26,369 bases of DNA, taken from positions 1-26,369 of IMG/VR virus record IMGVR_UViG_3300033141_006320; one strand, written 5' to 3'. Shown piece by piece: positions 1 through 6,182 of this stretch (its first letter is position 1; every line of letters begins with the position of its first letter). The notes beneath the pieces were generated by a model. It saw only the letters and a program-made list of their open reading frames with translations, was not told the DNA's origin and did no database searches. Position numbers and translations under genes: made by a program. Source of the stretch: a virus.

Positions 1-219
1 ATGATATTAAACTTAAGCATATTTAAGCCTAAAAAAAACAAAAAAATTAGTGCACAGATAAAATCCGAACTCAACAAAGCAGGTATTACGCAAGCTGATG
101 TCGCTCGTAGTTGCGGCGTTAGTTCCGCTATGGTATCCATGGTCATATCCGGAAAGGCAAGGAGCAAAAAGATTGAGGAATATATTGAAAAAGCAACCGG
201 GAAAAAGTATTTCAAATAA
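1..219 (+). CDS. XRE/Ner-like helix-turn-helix DNA-binding protein
   Basis: A 72-residue basic protein. After a lysine-rich N-terminus, residues 17-60 form a five-helix HTH of the XRE/Cro type, with the pattern ITQADVARSCGVSSAMVSMV and then ISGKARSKKIEEYIE, in which the SSAMVSMV segment is the recognition helix. Small HTH proteins of this kind act as Cro/Ner-like repressors in phage early regions. The start codon is the first base of the window, so upstream control signals, or a longer N-terminus, cannot be judged. It is followed by a stem-loop and then the rightward early genes. The HTH call is firm; the exact role (repressor, Cro-like switch or activator) is inference. Confidence 0.75.
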   Translation: MILNLSIFKPKKNKKISAQIKSELNKAGITQADVARSCGVSSAMVSMVISGKARSKKIEEYIEKATGKKYFK

Positions 220-221
220 AA

Positions 222-260
222 AGCGGCAGGGCAAACCCGCCAAGACTCTCCCCTGCCGCT
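222..260. terminator. Stem-loop between the HTH gene and the early operon; possible terminator
   Basis: A perfect 10-bp inverted repeat, AGCGGCAGGG (222-231) and CCCTGCCGCT (251-260), encloses a 19-base loop. Rightward there is no T-run after the stem (CCGTCACC follows). Leftward the stem is followed by TTTTATTTGAAAT, so the terminator-like side faces left. It could stop leftward antisense transcripts or be an RNA structure affecting the gene at 294. Confidence 0.4.
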
Positions 261-293
261 CCGTCACCTCCCATCCTACAGGAAGGAGGCTAA

Positions 294-662
294 ATGTTTT
301 CCATTGAAATATTACAAAAATTTTTCAATCCTGAAAACCTCCATCCTGACGAAATCGCTGAAAAAATTAACATTCCAATCAATCTTTATATACGCGCTCG
401 CGCTGGATATCCTGTCAATATGGATATTTTCACAAGGATTGTTGACATATTTGGGTATAGAGAACACGCAAAGATACTGTATATCATTGATCGTATTGCC
501 GCATGTGTTGATAAACCTCTTTTTACTCCCCGGAATCTTCCTCTTAAGCTTAAACAGGCTGAAATATTCTATCAATACCATCGATTGTATAATATAAACA
601 AACAACAACAAAATCAAGGTGAGTCATGTACGAGAAAAAACCAAAAATCAAAGGTAGTTTAA
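294..662 (+). CDS. Hypothetical early phage protein
   Basis: A 122-residue protein with no family I recognise. The start is fixed by a near-perfect Shine-Dalgarno, AGGAAGGAGG, ending a few bases before the ATG. Residues 15-60 (DEIAEKINIPINLYIRARAG...NMDIFTRIVDIFGY) look like a helical HTH-type fold: the segment before RARAG could pack as helix-turn-helix with a poorly conserved turn. The C-terminus is basic and glutamine/asparagine-rich. Its last 37 bases overlap the next gene, which starts in another frame at 626, suggesting translational coupling. It sits between two regulators, so a regulatory role is plausible but not shown. Confidence 0.7.
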   Translation: MFSIEILQKFFNPENLHPDEIAEKINIPINLYIRARAGYPVNMDIFTRIVDIFGYREHAKILYIIDRIAACVDKPLFTPRNLPLKLKQAEIFYQYHRLYNINKQQQNQGESCTRKNQKSKVV

Positions 663-1150
663 AATTTTCTCAAATGTTCACCCAGGCGCTGCATATATCT
701 CGCCTGAGTATGGATCAAATAGCAGACAGAGCGAATATTGTTAATAAGTCTGGAGAGGTTTCTCCGAATAAATTGTATTTATTTCGGGACGGACGGATGG
801 CACCAACTCCCACAGAACTCCGGAATATCATTCGGGTGCTTAACGAAGCAGGAGACAGGAAAAGCATACAGATGATCGCCGATTGGTTTTTCGGAGATAT
901 TTTATCTTTCTCCTTCGCGGAATCTGGAGATACAAACGGATATCTCGAAGACGACATAATCAGGATGACGGCGAATCTTGGAACGATATCAAAAGAATTT
1001 TTAAATGCAATAGAAGACTCCGAAATAGATAAGACAGAAGCTATAAAAATATTAAACGCAATCAACAATCTACAGTACACACTACAAACAGCGAAAAAAG
1101 AACTAATTAACATCCTGGAGGAGAATCATGGGTCGAATAATATACACTGA
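626..1150 (+). CDS. Phage regulatory protein, CII-like
   Basis: A 174-residue protein. Residues 13-70 (MFTQALHISRLSMDQIADRA, then VSPNKLYLFRDGR) resemble the DNA-binding half of phage regulatory CII-family proteins (Phage_CII, common in P2- and Mu-like phages). The C-terminal part, with SEIDKTEAIKILNAINNLQ and a long helix, matches the helical tail typical of that family. The start has a moderate Shine-Dalgarno (AAGGTGAG) and lies inside the previous gene. The family call rests on pattern and layout, not a database search. Its likely job is control of early or lysogeny genes. Confidence 0.55.
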   Translation: MYEKKPKIKGSLKFSQMFTQALHISRLSMDQIADRANIVNKSGEVSPNKLYLFRDGRMAPTPTELRNIIRVLNEAGDRKSIQMIADWFFGDILSFSFAESGDTNGYLEDDIIRMTANLGTISKEFLNAIEDSEIDKTEAIKILNAINNLQYTLQTAKKELINILEENHGSNNIH

Positions 1151-1355
1151 AGAAGAAAAAGAGGTTCTGAGAAGAGTCTGGAAAATTCTGTTTAAATATC
1201 TCGATAAATATATTGACAAAGATAAAAATTCCCCCGGGTCGTCCAATACCGCACACGCACCATCCCCGCATTCCCCTAAGTCTTCTTTCCATTCTGCTAT
1301 GGACGACCCCTTCCCTCCCTCTAAAACAGACACAAACTGCAGGAGAACAAAATGA
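1128..1355 (+). CDS. Small hypothetical protein with Ser/Pro-rich tail
   Basis: A 75-residue protein started by a strong Shine-Dalgarno (CTGGAGGAGAATC before the ATG) inside the end of the preceding gene. Residues 1-34 form a charged amphipathic helix (EEEKEVLRRVWKILFKYLDK). The remainder is rich in Ser, Pro and His and probably disordered. Its stop codon overlaps the ATG of the next small gene (ATGA at 1352-1355), a coupled arrangement. No function is recognised. The good ribosome site and tight spacing make it a real gene rather than chance. Confidence 0.6.
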   Translation: MGRIIYTEEEKEVLRRVWKILFKYLDKYIDKDKNSPGSSNTAHAPSPHSPKSSFHSAMDDPFPPSKTDTNCRRTK

Positions 1356-1486
1356 AAGAATTTTTTATGGCGATATTTATGATCCCTCTGGCGACAATAA
1401 TGGGGATTATTTGTGGAATACTCTTCGGTATAGCGATATACATAAGATTGGCGATAGGGATAATTGATGAGATAATTAAAAAATAA
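1352..1486 (+). CDS. 44-residue membrane protein
   Basis: A short reading frame with a clear Shine-Dalgarno (AGGAGA at 1341-1346) six bases before its ATG, overlapping the previous stop by four bases. The product is almost entirely hydrophobic: residues 4-30 (FFMAIFMIPLATIMGIICG, then ILFGIAIY) form one or two transmembrane helices, followed by a second hydrophobic stretch (IRLAIGIID) and a basic KK end. It has no recognised family. Single-span micro-proteins in phage early regions may act in superinfection exclusion or host membrane takeover, but nothing here shows which. Confidence 0.65.
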   Translation: MKEFFMAIFMIPLATIMGIICGILFGIAIYIRLAIGIIDEIIKK

Positions 1487-1502
1487 ACAAAGAGGATAAG
1501 CT

Positions 1503-1748
1503 ATGAAGGTTCAACATAAAGAGGTTTCTGTTCTTGATATTGTTAGTGAATATCTCAAGGTGAATGGGTATGATGGTTTATTCAACGAAGATGCGGAGTG
1601 TGGTTGTGAAATTGGGGATTTATCTCCTGCAGGATGCATAAGTGAAGAATGTAAAGCGGGCTATAAAATTAAAAGTAAAGGTTGGATAAATGGTTGGATA
1701 ACAGGGATTCCATCACCGGCTGGGGTAAATGAGGAGGAGGCAAAATGA
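1503..1748 (+). CDS. Cys-containing conserved phage protein
   Basis: An 81-residue protein. The core pattern VSEYLKVNGYDGLFNEDAEC, followed by GCEIGDLSPAGC and EECKAGYK, resembles a small protein found in many temperate phages (form: L..NGYDGL...D..CGC...DL.PC....C.PGY). Its four cysteines (about residues 33, 35, 45 and 50) suggest metal binding, but this is inference. It starts after AAGAGGATAAG, a fair ribosome site, and its stop overlaps the next ATG (ATGA, 1745-1748). No function is known to me for this family. Confidence 0.7.
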   Translation: MKVQHKEVSVLDIVSEYLKVNGYDGLFNEDAECGCEIGDLSPAGCISEECKAGYKIKSKGWINGWITGIPSPAGVNEEEAK

Positions 1749-2110
1749 TAGGAGACACAAATTACCAGCTTAATTATAGGTCTGACACTGTCACATTAAA
1801 AGCAGTGTTAGAGCCTGCGTCATCGGCGGGGCATTATTTTGGTCCTAAAGTAATGAGTGCAATAGCCGAAAAAATTCTCAACAAAATTGGGAATAAGAGT
1901 ATTGATGCAGACTCTCTTTGTGAAGAGTATCGTGTAGATCATGAAAAAAACAAGGTTTTCTTTCTTGTTACCTGGCCTATTGGATCTGAAAAACGTAAGG
2001 ATATAGAAACTATTATTAAAAAAGCCCACGAAAGACTTATTCAAACTCTTGATGAGTTTGAGAGAGTAAAAAGTATAATCGAAATAGTAGAGAAAATGAG
2101 AAATGGCTGA
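1745..2110 (+). CDS. Hypothetical early phage protein
   Basis: A 121-residue protein with strong ribosome site GAGGAGG and a four-base overlap with the preceding gene. The N-terminal half is a mixed beta region (residues 5-75, including VFFLVTWPIGSE). The C-terminal half is a long, charged helix (RKDIETIIKKAHERLIQTLD and onward) that could form a coiled coil. It is not recognised as a known family. It lies in a run of small early genes upstream of the replication initiator. Confidence 0.65.
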   Translation: MIGDTNYQLNYRSDTVTLKAVLEPASSAGHYFGPKVMSAIAEKILNKIGNKSIDADSLCEEYRVDHEKNKVFFLVTWPIGSEKRKDIETIIKKAHERLIQTLDEFERVKSIIEIVEKMRNG

Positions 2111-2306
2111 TATGAAGAAATGTCCTATTACACAAGAACATTGCAAATATTATGAACCCCAAAAGAGAACATGTATATATGCTGATATCTCTGTAAAGCA
2201 TCTGGAAATGTGCGGAATTCTCTATACTAAAAAAGCTCTTGAAAACTTGAAGAAGCAAATAAATCAAAAACAAGAAGGGGAAATACAATGTCTGATTTTC
2301 CCGTAA
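2103..2306 (+). CDS. Small Cys-rich hypothetical protein
   Basis: A 67-residue protein with cysteines at 7, 14, 24 and 37 (MKKCPITQEHCKYYE, then TCIYAD and MCGILYTKK), which could bind one zinc ion. Either the ATG at 2103 or the one at 2112 may be used. Neither has a strong Shine-Dalgarno, so translation probably depends on coupling to the overlapping gene upstream. The last part overlaps the next gene by 19 bases. Function unknown; the Cys pattern recalls small phage zinc-binding proteins. Confidence 0.5.
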   Translation: MADMKKCPITQEHCKYYEPQKRTCIYADISVKHLEMCGILYTKKALENLKKQINQKQEGEIQCLIFP

Positions 2307-2725
2307 GATTTTGTGAAAAATGTAGAAGAGCATGGCAGGTACTGGATAGTTTCCATGGACTTAAAAGGGATTATGAATATTTACCGGATTTCCCTACGTA
2401 TAAATTAGAACGAAAAATATGTCCACAATGCAGGAAAGAAATCATATCAAAGATCAGGAAAACCAGGAAGAAAAAATCGAAGAAGCAGCTATTTCTCGAA
2501 TATATGGCAGATGGAAAGTGGCATAGCAACTGGGAACTCACACAAAAATTTGGATGGTCTTTCAACCAGAGGAAAAATGAACTCCAGAGAGAAACAGGAA
2601 TACAGTTTGAGAAAAAACAGAGTAAAAAAGCATCTTCTCTATGGTTTTATCGTCTTGTAACACCTCCGGAAGATATCGATTTTGAAAACTGCTGTCTGAA
2701 ATCTCAAATAGAGGAAGAAATTTAA
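2288..2725 (+). CDS. Zinc-ribbon plus winged-helix-like protein
   Basis: A 145-residue protein begun by AGAAGGGGAAATACA and an ATG. Residues 9-12 (CEKC) and 45-48 (CPQC) form two CxxC knuckles of a zinc ribbon. They are followed by a basic stretch (KIRKTRKKKSKKQ) and a region at 66-120 (LEYMADGKWHSNWELTQKFG, then RKNELQRETGIQF) that looks like a winged helix that senses or binds DNA. This kind of HTH occurs in small phage regulators and in recombination-associated proteins. A DNA-binding role is likely; the target is unknown. Confidence 0.65.
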   Translation: MSDFPVRFCEKCRRAWQVLDSFHGLKRDYEYLPDFPTYKLERKICPQCRKEIISKIRKTRKKKSKKQLFLEYMADGKWHSNWELTQKFGWSFNQRKNELQRETGIQFEKKQSKKASSLWFYRLVTPPEDIDFENCCLKSQIEEEI

Positions 2726-2726
2726 A

Positions 2727-2894
2727 ATGAAAATAACACATTACAACAGAGGAAATTACTATCATTGCATAATCTATGGCTCAGATAGAAAAGGAATCAT
2801 CGTGGGTTCCAGGAGTTTAGGTATCGCATTAATGAAAGGCATCCTGAAGTATTTCATATACAGAATAAGCTTAAAATTGAGATTTGAGTCGTGA
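2727..2894 (+). CDS. 55-residue basic hypothetical protein
   Basis: The ATG lies one base after the previous stop, with GAGGAAG (2711-2717) as ribosome site. The product MKITHYNRGNYYHCIIYGSD and onward ends in a basic amphipathic helix (LMKGILKYFIYRISLKLRF). It is small, basic and beta-rich at the N-terminus, with no recognised family. Good spacing and coupling make it a probable gene. Confidence 0.5.
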   Translation: MKITHYNRGNYYHCIIYGSDRKGIIVGSRSLGIALMKGILKYFIYRISLKLRFES

Positions 2895-3067
2895 AAAATA
2901 GAATTTCCAACGCCCCGGCCATACCACATTGCAATTCTCTCCATTTCCCTTTATCCTCTAAGGCTGGGGTTCTATCCACCTCAGAAAGTTCTCAAGTTTT
3001 CCCATTTTTTACTCAAAATCTAAAAGATTTAGTGGCTCAAATCCTGGTGACATATACAAAAACTTAA
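2891..3067 (+). CDS. Possible 58-residue protein with GTG start (weak)
   Basis: The reading frame stays open from a GTG that overlaps the previous stop (GTGA, 2891-2894) to a TAA at 3065. The product is rich in Ser, Pro, Phe and His and matches nothing I know. The only ribosome-site candidate is the weak TTGAG upstream. It contains a 15-base palindrome, AAATCT-AAA-AGATTT (3016-3030), which could equally be an operator in a non-coding gap. I rate coding and non-coding about equal; otherwise 2895-3086 holds no gene. Confidence 0.3.
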   Translation: MKNRISNAPAIPHCNSLHFPLSSKAGVLSTSESSQVFPFFTQNLKDLVAQILVTYTKT

Positions 3068-3086
3068 GAAAAAAGGGAGGGATAAA

Positions 3087-3269
3087 ATGTTAAGCTTAAC
3101 ATTAATTCAAGAGATTGAGAATGTTGAAGACAATAAGATAATTGACTTTGTTAGAGAGAATTACACGTTTGAAGACCTTTTAAATCGATGCAGAGAAGCA
3201 ATAATTAGCGAGTTTCGCAGAGATTACGAAAATTATAAAACCGAAAGAGAAATAATACTGGAGTGGTAA
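3087..3269 (+). CDS. Small acidic helical protein upstream of the replication initiator
   Basis: A 60-residue acidic protein with strong ribosome site AAGGGAGGG. It is predicted to be all-helical (LIQEIENVEDNKIIDFVREN, then EDLLNRCREAIISEF). Its stop overlaps the initiator's ATG by one base (TAATG, 3267-3271), so the two are co-translated. It could be a partner of the initiator or a helicase-loading helper by position, but no family is recognised. Confidence 0.65.
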   Translation: MLSLTLIQEIENVEDNKIIDFVRENYTFEDLLNRCREAIISEFRRDYENYKTEREIILEW

Positions 3270-4168
3270 TGAAGTGGTTTAAACACATGACAAACTCACA
3301 TAATGATGAGATTCTCTCTGAACTGATTGATGAATTTGGTCCGGCTGGTTATGGTGTCTGGTGGATTATTCTTGAAGTCATAGCAACTCACATGGATGAC
3401 ACAGATAGGACTTCAGCAAAGTATTCAATCAAAAAATGGTCAAATTTTTGCGGAATTTCGCCAAAAAAATTTCAAAAAATTGTAGAATTTCTGAAAAATC
3501 GTGGCAGAATTTTGGTAAAAAAAGAAGAAAATTATTTGATTTTAGACGTTCCAAATTTATTAAAATATCGTGATGACTATTCGAGAAAAAGAAAAAAATC
3601 TACGGACAAAGTCCGTACAAACTCCGGACAAACTCCTGACAAAGTCCAGAAAAAATCCGTAGAATGTCCGGCCCAAGAAGAAGAAGTAGATAAAGATATA
3701 GATATATATAAGGCTGGCGGGCCTAATAATAATGTTATACACATATATAGAGTGTATAAAGACAAAAATCATGCCAGCCAGCCAGCCGAATATATAAATT
3801 TTGATAAAAGACCATCTGATGGACTGCTTAACTGGTTTAAACAAAAATTTCTTACAGAGTTTCACATGGAGCTTCCAAATCGTGCTGTAGATATTCTCAG
3901 TAGTATGCTTGCGAGGGATTCTGATATGATAATTCGGGAATATGGTAACTATAAGATATTTCTGACTGTTGCACTAAAAAGAATGCATGACATTGCGTCC
4001 CGAAAAAGGATTCCTGATCCTGATCGTTTTTTGCTGGCAGGATTGTTTGGTAAGCAAAGGTACCTCTGGGAGATGACTCCGGAGGAAGAAGAAAAGGGAA
4101 GTTATGTAAAGCCTTTACTTCAGGAATGGGATAGGGTCGTAAGTGAGAAAATTGAAAGTAACGTATGA
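3269..4168 (+). CDS. Phage replication initiator-like protein (Lin1244/Lin1753-type N-terminal domain)
   Basis: A 299-residue protein. The ATG at 3269 is preferred over an in-frame GTG at 3263 because GGAG (3260-3263) sits five bases upstream of it. Residues 1-110 (MKWFKHMTNSHNDEILSELI, EFGPAGYGVWWIILEVIA) match the DNA-binding domain called Lin1244/Lin1753 or DUF4373, found in phage replisome organisers and related to DnaD-type proteins. A charged, low-complexity linker (about 112-195) joins it to a helical C-terminal domain (about 200-285). This layout is like lambda O, whose gene contains the origin. The linker-coding DNA here holds 11-bp iterons and a DnaA-box pair. The role in starting phage DNA replication is a family-level inference. 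Confidence 0.7.
   Translation: MKWFKHMTNSHNDEILSELIDEFGPAGYGVWWIILEVIATHMDDTDRTSAKYSIKKWSNFCGISPKKFQKIVEFLKNRGRILVKKEENYLILDVPNLLKYRDDYSRKRKKSTDKVRTNSGQTPDKVQKKSVECPAQEEEVDKDIDIYKAGGPNNNVIHIYRVYKDKNHASQPAEYINFDKRPSDGLLNWFKQKFLTEFHMELPNRAVDILSSMLARDSDMIIREYGNYKIFLTVALKRMHDIASRKRIPDPDRFLLAGLFGKQRYLWEMTPEEEEKGSYVKPLLQEWDRVVSEKIESNV
3606..3671 (+). repeat. Six tandem 11-bp iterons inside the initiator gene
   Basis: Contiguous units, all 11 bp: ACAAAGTCCGT, ACAAACTCCGG, ACAAACTCCTG, ACAAAGTCCAG, then the diverged AAAAAATCCGT and AGAATGTCCGG. The consensus is ACAAASTCCGG. The period of 11 is not a multiple of three, so the repetition is kept at the DNA level and not for the protein. One period is close to one helical turn, so a protein could bind each unit on the same face. 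The best reading is binding sites for the initiator that the gene itself encodes. Confidence 0.75.
3684..3787. other. Candidate replication origin unwinding region with DnaA-box pair
   Basis: Right after the iterons the sequence becomes very AT-rich (3687-3711 and 3723-3770). It holds TTATACACA (3735-3743), which matches the DnaA-box consensus TTATNCACA. An inverted partner, GTGTATAA (3752-3759), makes a perfect 8-bp inverted repeat around a 9-base spacer. GC-rich inverted arms, GGCTGGC (3712-3718) and GCCAGCC (3773-3779, repeated in register to 3787), flank this block. Iterons, an AT-rich melting zone and DnaA sites in the initiator gene are the known parts of theta-type phage origins. The assignment is inference. 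Confidence 0.6.
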
Positions 4169-4379
4169 TAAACAGGGGTGTGGCTTGACTTTTTATATTG
4201 AGCAATTTGGCTGGGGATATAGAGCATTTATCAATGCAATCAAAAGGGAGATCCCGCCCGAAGGTAGGGCTTATTTCCCTAAGGAAAAACGCTGGTACAT
4301 TCACCCGGCATATGTGGATAAATTTATGGCGATATACAATCGTATGTTTCAAAATCCAAACCAAAAAAAATTATTTTGA
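4143..4379 (+). CDS. Hypothetical protein downstream of the initiator
   Basis: A 78-residue protein with a GTG start at 4143 that overlaps the end of the initiator gene, with AGGG (4133-4136) as ribosome site. It has a compact alpha/beta appearance: MRKLKVTYDKQGCGLTFYIE, then AYFPKEKRWYIHPAYVDKFM. The aromatic-rich motif KRWYIHPAY suggests a small nucleic-acid or protein-binding fold, but I do not recognise a family. Position suggests a helper in replication or recombination. Confidence 0.6.
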   Translation: MRKLKVTYDKQGCGLTFYIEQFGWGYRAFINAIKREIPPEGRAYFPKEKRWYIHPAYVDKFMAIYNRMFQNPNQKKLF

Positions 4380-4388
4380 GGGGGGAAT

Positions 4389-5069
4389 ATGACCAAGGAA
4401 GAATTAATTCGTCAGGTTATTCGTTTAGGTCAGCGTGAAGGATGGACGTATGATGATACGGCGGATTTTATTAGACAAGTCAGGAAAGGATTGAGGTTGA
4501 AGCCTCCAAAGAGGTCCCGGAGATTACCGGATATCATGACGGAAAGCGAAGAAAAGAAATTTTTCAGTACTCTTGAAAAATATTACTCCTGGGAGAAAGT
4601 ATTGTTTTTTACTTTGCTGCGATATACCGGTCTGCGTGTTGCCGAGGCATGCAGGTTGCGGAAAAGGGACATAGATTTTGAGCGGCTTATTATTCGTGTT
4701 GAGAAAGGGAAAGGCGATAAAGATAGATACGTTCCTTTTCCGGAGAGAATGAGTAAAGATCTGCGTCATATTTTCGAGCTGTATCCAAAGCATGATTATG
4801 TTTTTGTGAATCGCAATACTGGTCAACCATACACACCAAGGAGATTTCAGCAGATCGCTGCGGATGTATGCAAGAAAGCGAAGATCCGGGATATACGCAT
4901 TACTCCCCACACGTTTCGACATGCGCTCGCCACTGAACTCCTAAACAGAGGTTTGGACATCCGCATAGTCCAGGAAATCCTTGGTCATGAATCGATCATG
5001 ACCACGGAAGTTTATACACACATTGCTATTGAGAAAATCCAGGAAGAGTATCAAAGGGTGATGGCGTGA
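4389..5069 (+). CDS. Short tyrosine recombinase (integrase/Xer-type)
   Basis: A 226-residue tyrosine recombinase with all active-site residues: R83 (TGLRVAEAC), K107 or K109 (VEKGKGDKDRY), H174 and R177 (HTFRH), H200 (LGH) and the nucleophile Y209 (TTEVYTHI). The catalytic domain fills residues 46-226, so the N-terminal core-binding domain is reduced to about 45 residues, shorter than in usual phage integrases (300-400 residues). It starts after GAGGGGGGAAT and ends overlapping the next gene by four bases. It may resolve dimers, invert DNA or act as one of two integrases; a second, full-length recombinase lies at 6163. Confidence 0.9.
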   Translation: MTKEELIRQVIRLGQREGWTYDDTADFIRQVRKGLRLKPPKRSRRLPDIMTESEEKKFFSTLEKYYSWEKVLFFTLLRYTGLRVAEACRLRKRDIDFERLIIRVEKGKGDKDRYVPFPERMSKDLRHIFELYPKHDYVFVNRNTGQPYTPRRFQQIAADVCKKAKIRDIRITPHTFRHALATELLNRGLDIRIVQEILGHESIMTTEVYTHIAIEKIQEEYQRVMA

Positions 5070-5392
5070 GTAAAGAATTGTACTACAAAGCAATCTGTCC
5101 TAAGTGTCATTGGTCTTTAACTGTTGGCCATTTAAGAGACTTAGAGACACCTATTAAAGAGCATTTTGAAATTTGCGATGCTGATAACATGATAATCTAT
5201 ATAGAGGCTGGTAGTTCTGGTGGTTCTATCCTTCAAGAAGGGGATGTAGTTGTTGTGAAAATGGACGGTGAAGAATTTGAGGCTGTTATTGAAAGTTTCA
5301 ACGATGATGACAGTATAACTGTTAAGTCTGAGCTGACAGGCAGAAGGTATAGAGTTAGCAAGGATTCTATAAAGGGAGCACAAGATGAGTAG
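5066..5392 (+). CDS. Small zinc-knuckle protein with SH3/Tudor-like C-terminus
   Basis: A 108-residue protein with a GTG start overlapping the recombinase stop (GTGA). Residues 11-14 (CPKC) with H33 and C37 (EHFEICDAD) could bind zinc. Residues 58-105 (QEGDVVVVKMDGEEFEAVIE, then TVKSELTGRRYRV) look like a small five-stranded barrel of the SH3/Tudor kind. It is encoded between a tyrosine recombinase and the DUF5131 gene and overlaps the latter by eight bases. It could assist either protein in DNA binding; no function is known. Confidence 0.6.
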   Translation: MSKELYYKAICPKCHWSLTVGHLRDLETPIKEHFEICDADNMIIYIEAGSSGGSILQEGDVVVVKMDGEEFEAVIESFNDDDSITVKSELTGRRYRVSKDSIKGAQDE

Positions 5393-6182
5393 AACAAAGA
5401 TAGACTGGTGTGATTATGCCTGGAATCCAGTTTGGGGATGTTTAAACAACTGTAAATACTGTTATGCAAGAAAAATTGCTAAAAGATTCGCAAGAAAAAT
5501 GGCTGAGCAGCAGTTTGTCGATTATGTTATAGACCCTACCGAAGGAGTTGACATTTATGACATCAAACGGTGGAAAGAAAGTCTGACAGAAAAGGTAAAA
5601 TACTTTCTGCCAGTATGGTTGCCTGCAAATTACGAAAAGAAGTTTCCCTCAAAACCCTCAAAAATCTTCGTTAATTCTATGTCTGATATATATTGGTGGA
5701 AAGATGAATGGCTTAAAGCTGTTTTAGAGAGAATTAGAAAATACCCTCAACACGACTTTCTATTTCTCAGCAAATTTCCTCATCGGTATGATCCAACTGA
5801 ATACAAATATCCATCAAACTGTTGGCTTGGGTTAACAATAGATAAAAAAGTTGCTAATAATATATTGAACATGCAGATATACGGTCTTATGAATTATTTG
5901 ACCGACAATATAAAATTTGTATCGTTCGAACCATTGAATTTTGACCCCGAAATTGTATTTGATTATCTTGATGTAGATTGGATCATCATCGGTGCTCAGA
6001 CAAATCCTTATAAACCACCTGAGCGTAAGTGGATAGAAAAAATTATTGATTTTGCTAAGTCTTTTGGTATACCCGTGTTCACAAAAAATAATCTTATAAG
6101 AGCTTATCCTGATTTGGTTTATAAAGAGTTTCCTGAAGATAGGAAATTGATGATAAAGAAGTATGTACGAGAAAATACTTGA
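5385..6182 (+). CDS. DUF5131 / phage Gp37-Gp68 family protein, radical-SAM-like
   Basis: A 265-residue protein with ribosome site AAGGGAGCAC. The N-terminal motif MSRTKIDWCDYAWNPVWGC is followed by the cysteine cluster C19-x3-C23-x2-C26 (GCLNNCKYCYARK), the iron-sulfur signature of radical SAM enzymes. The later segments FVNSMSDIYWW, HDFLFLSKFPHRY, NCWLGLTID, FVSFEPLN and DWIIIGAQTN match the DUF5131 (Gp37/Gp68) pattern. The family is widespread in phages and mobile elements; its substrate is not established to my knowledge. The TcmP-type partner sometimes found next to it is absent here. The gene ends inside the next recombinase gene (20-base overlap). Confidence 0.85.
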   Translation: MSRTKIDWCDYAWNPVWGCLNNCKYCYARKIAKRFARKMAEQQFVDYVIDPTEGVDIYDIKRWKESLTEKVKYFLPVWLPANYEKKFPSKPSKIFVNSMSDIYWWKDEWLKAVLERIRKYPQHDFLFLSKFPHRYDPTEYKYPSNCWLGLTIDKKVANNILNMQIYGLMNYLTDNIKFVSFEPLNFDPEIVFDYLDVDWIIIGAQTNPYKPPERKWIEKIIDFAKSFGIPVFTKNNLIRAYPDLVYKEFPEDRKLMIKKYVRENT

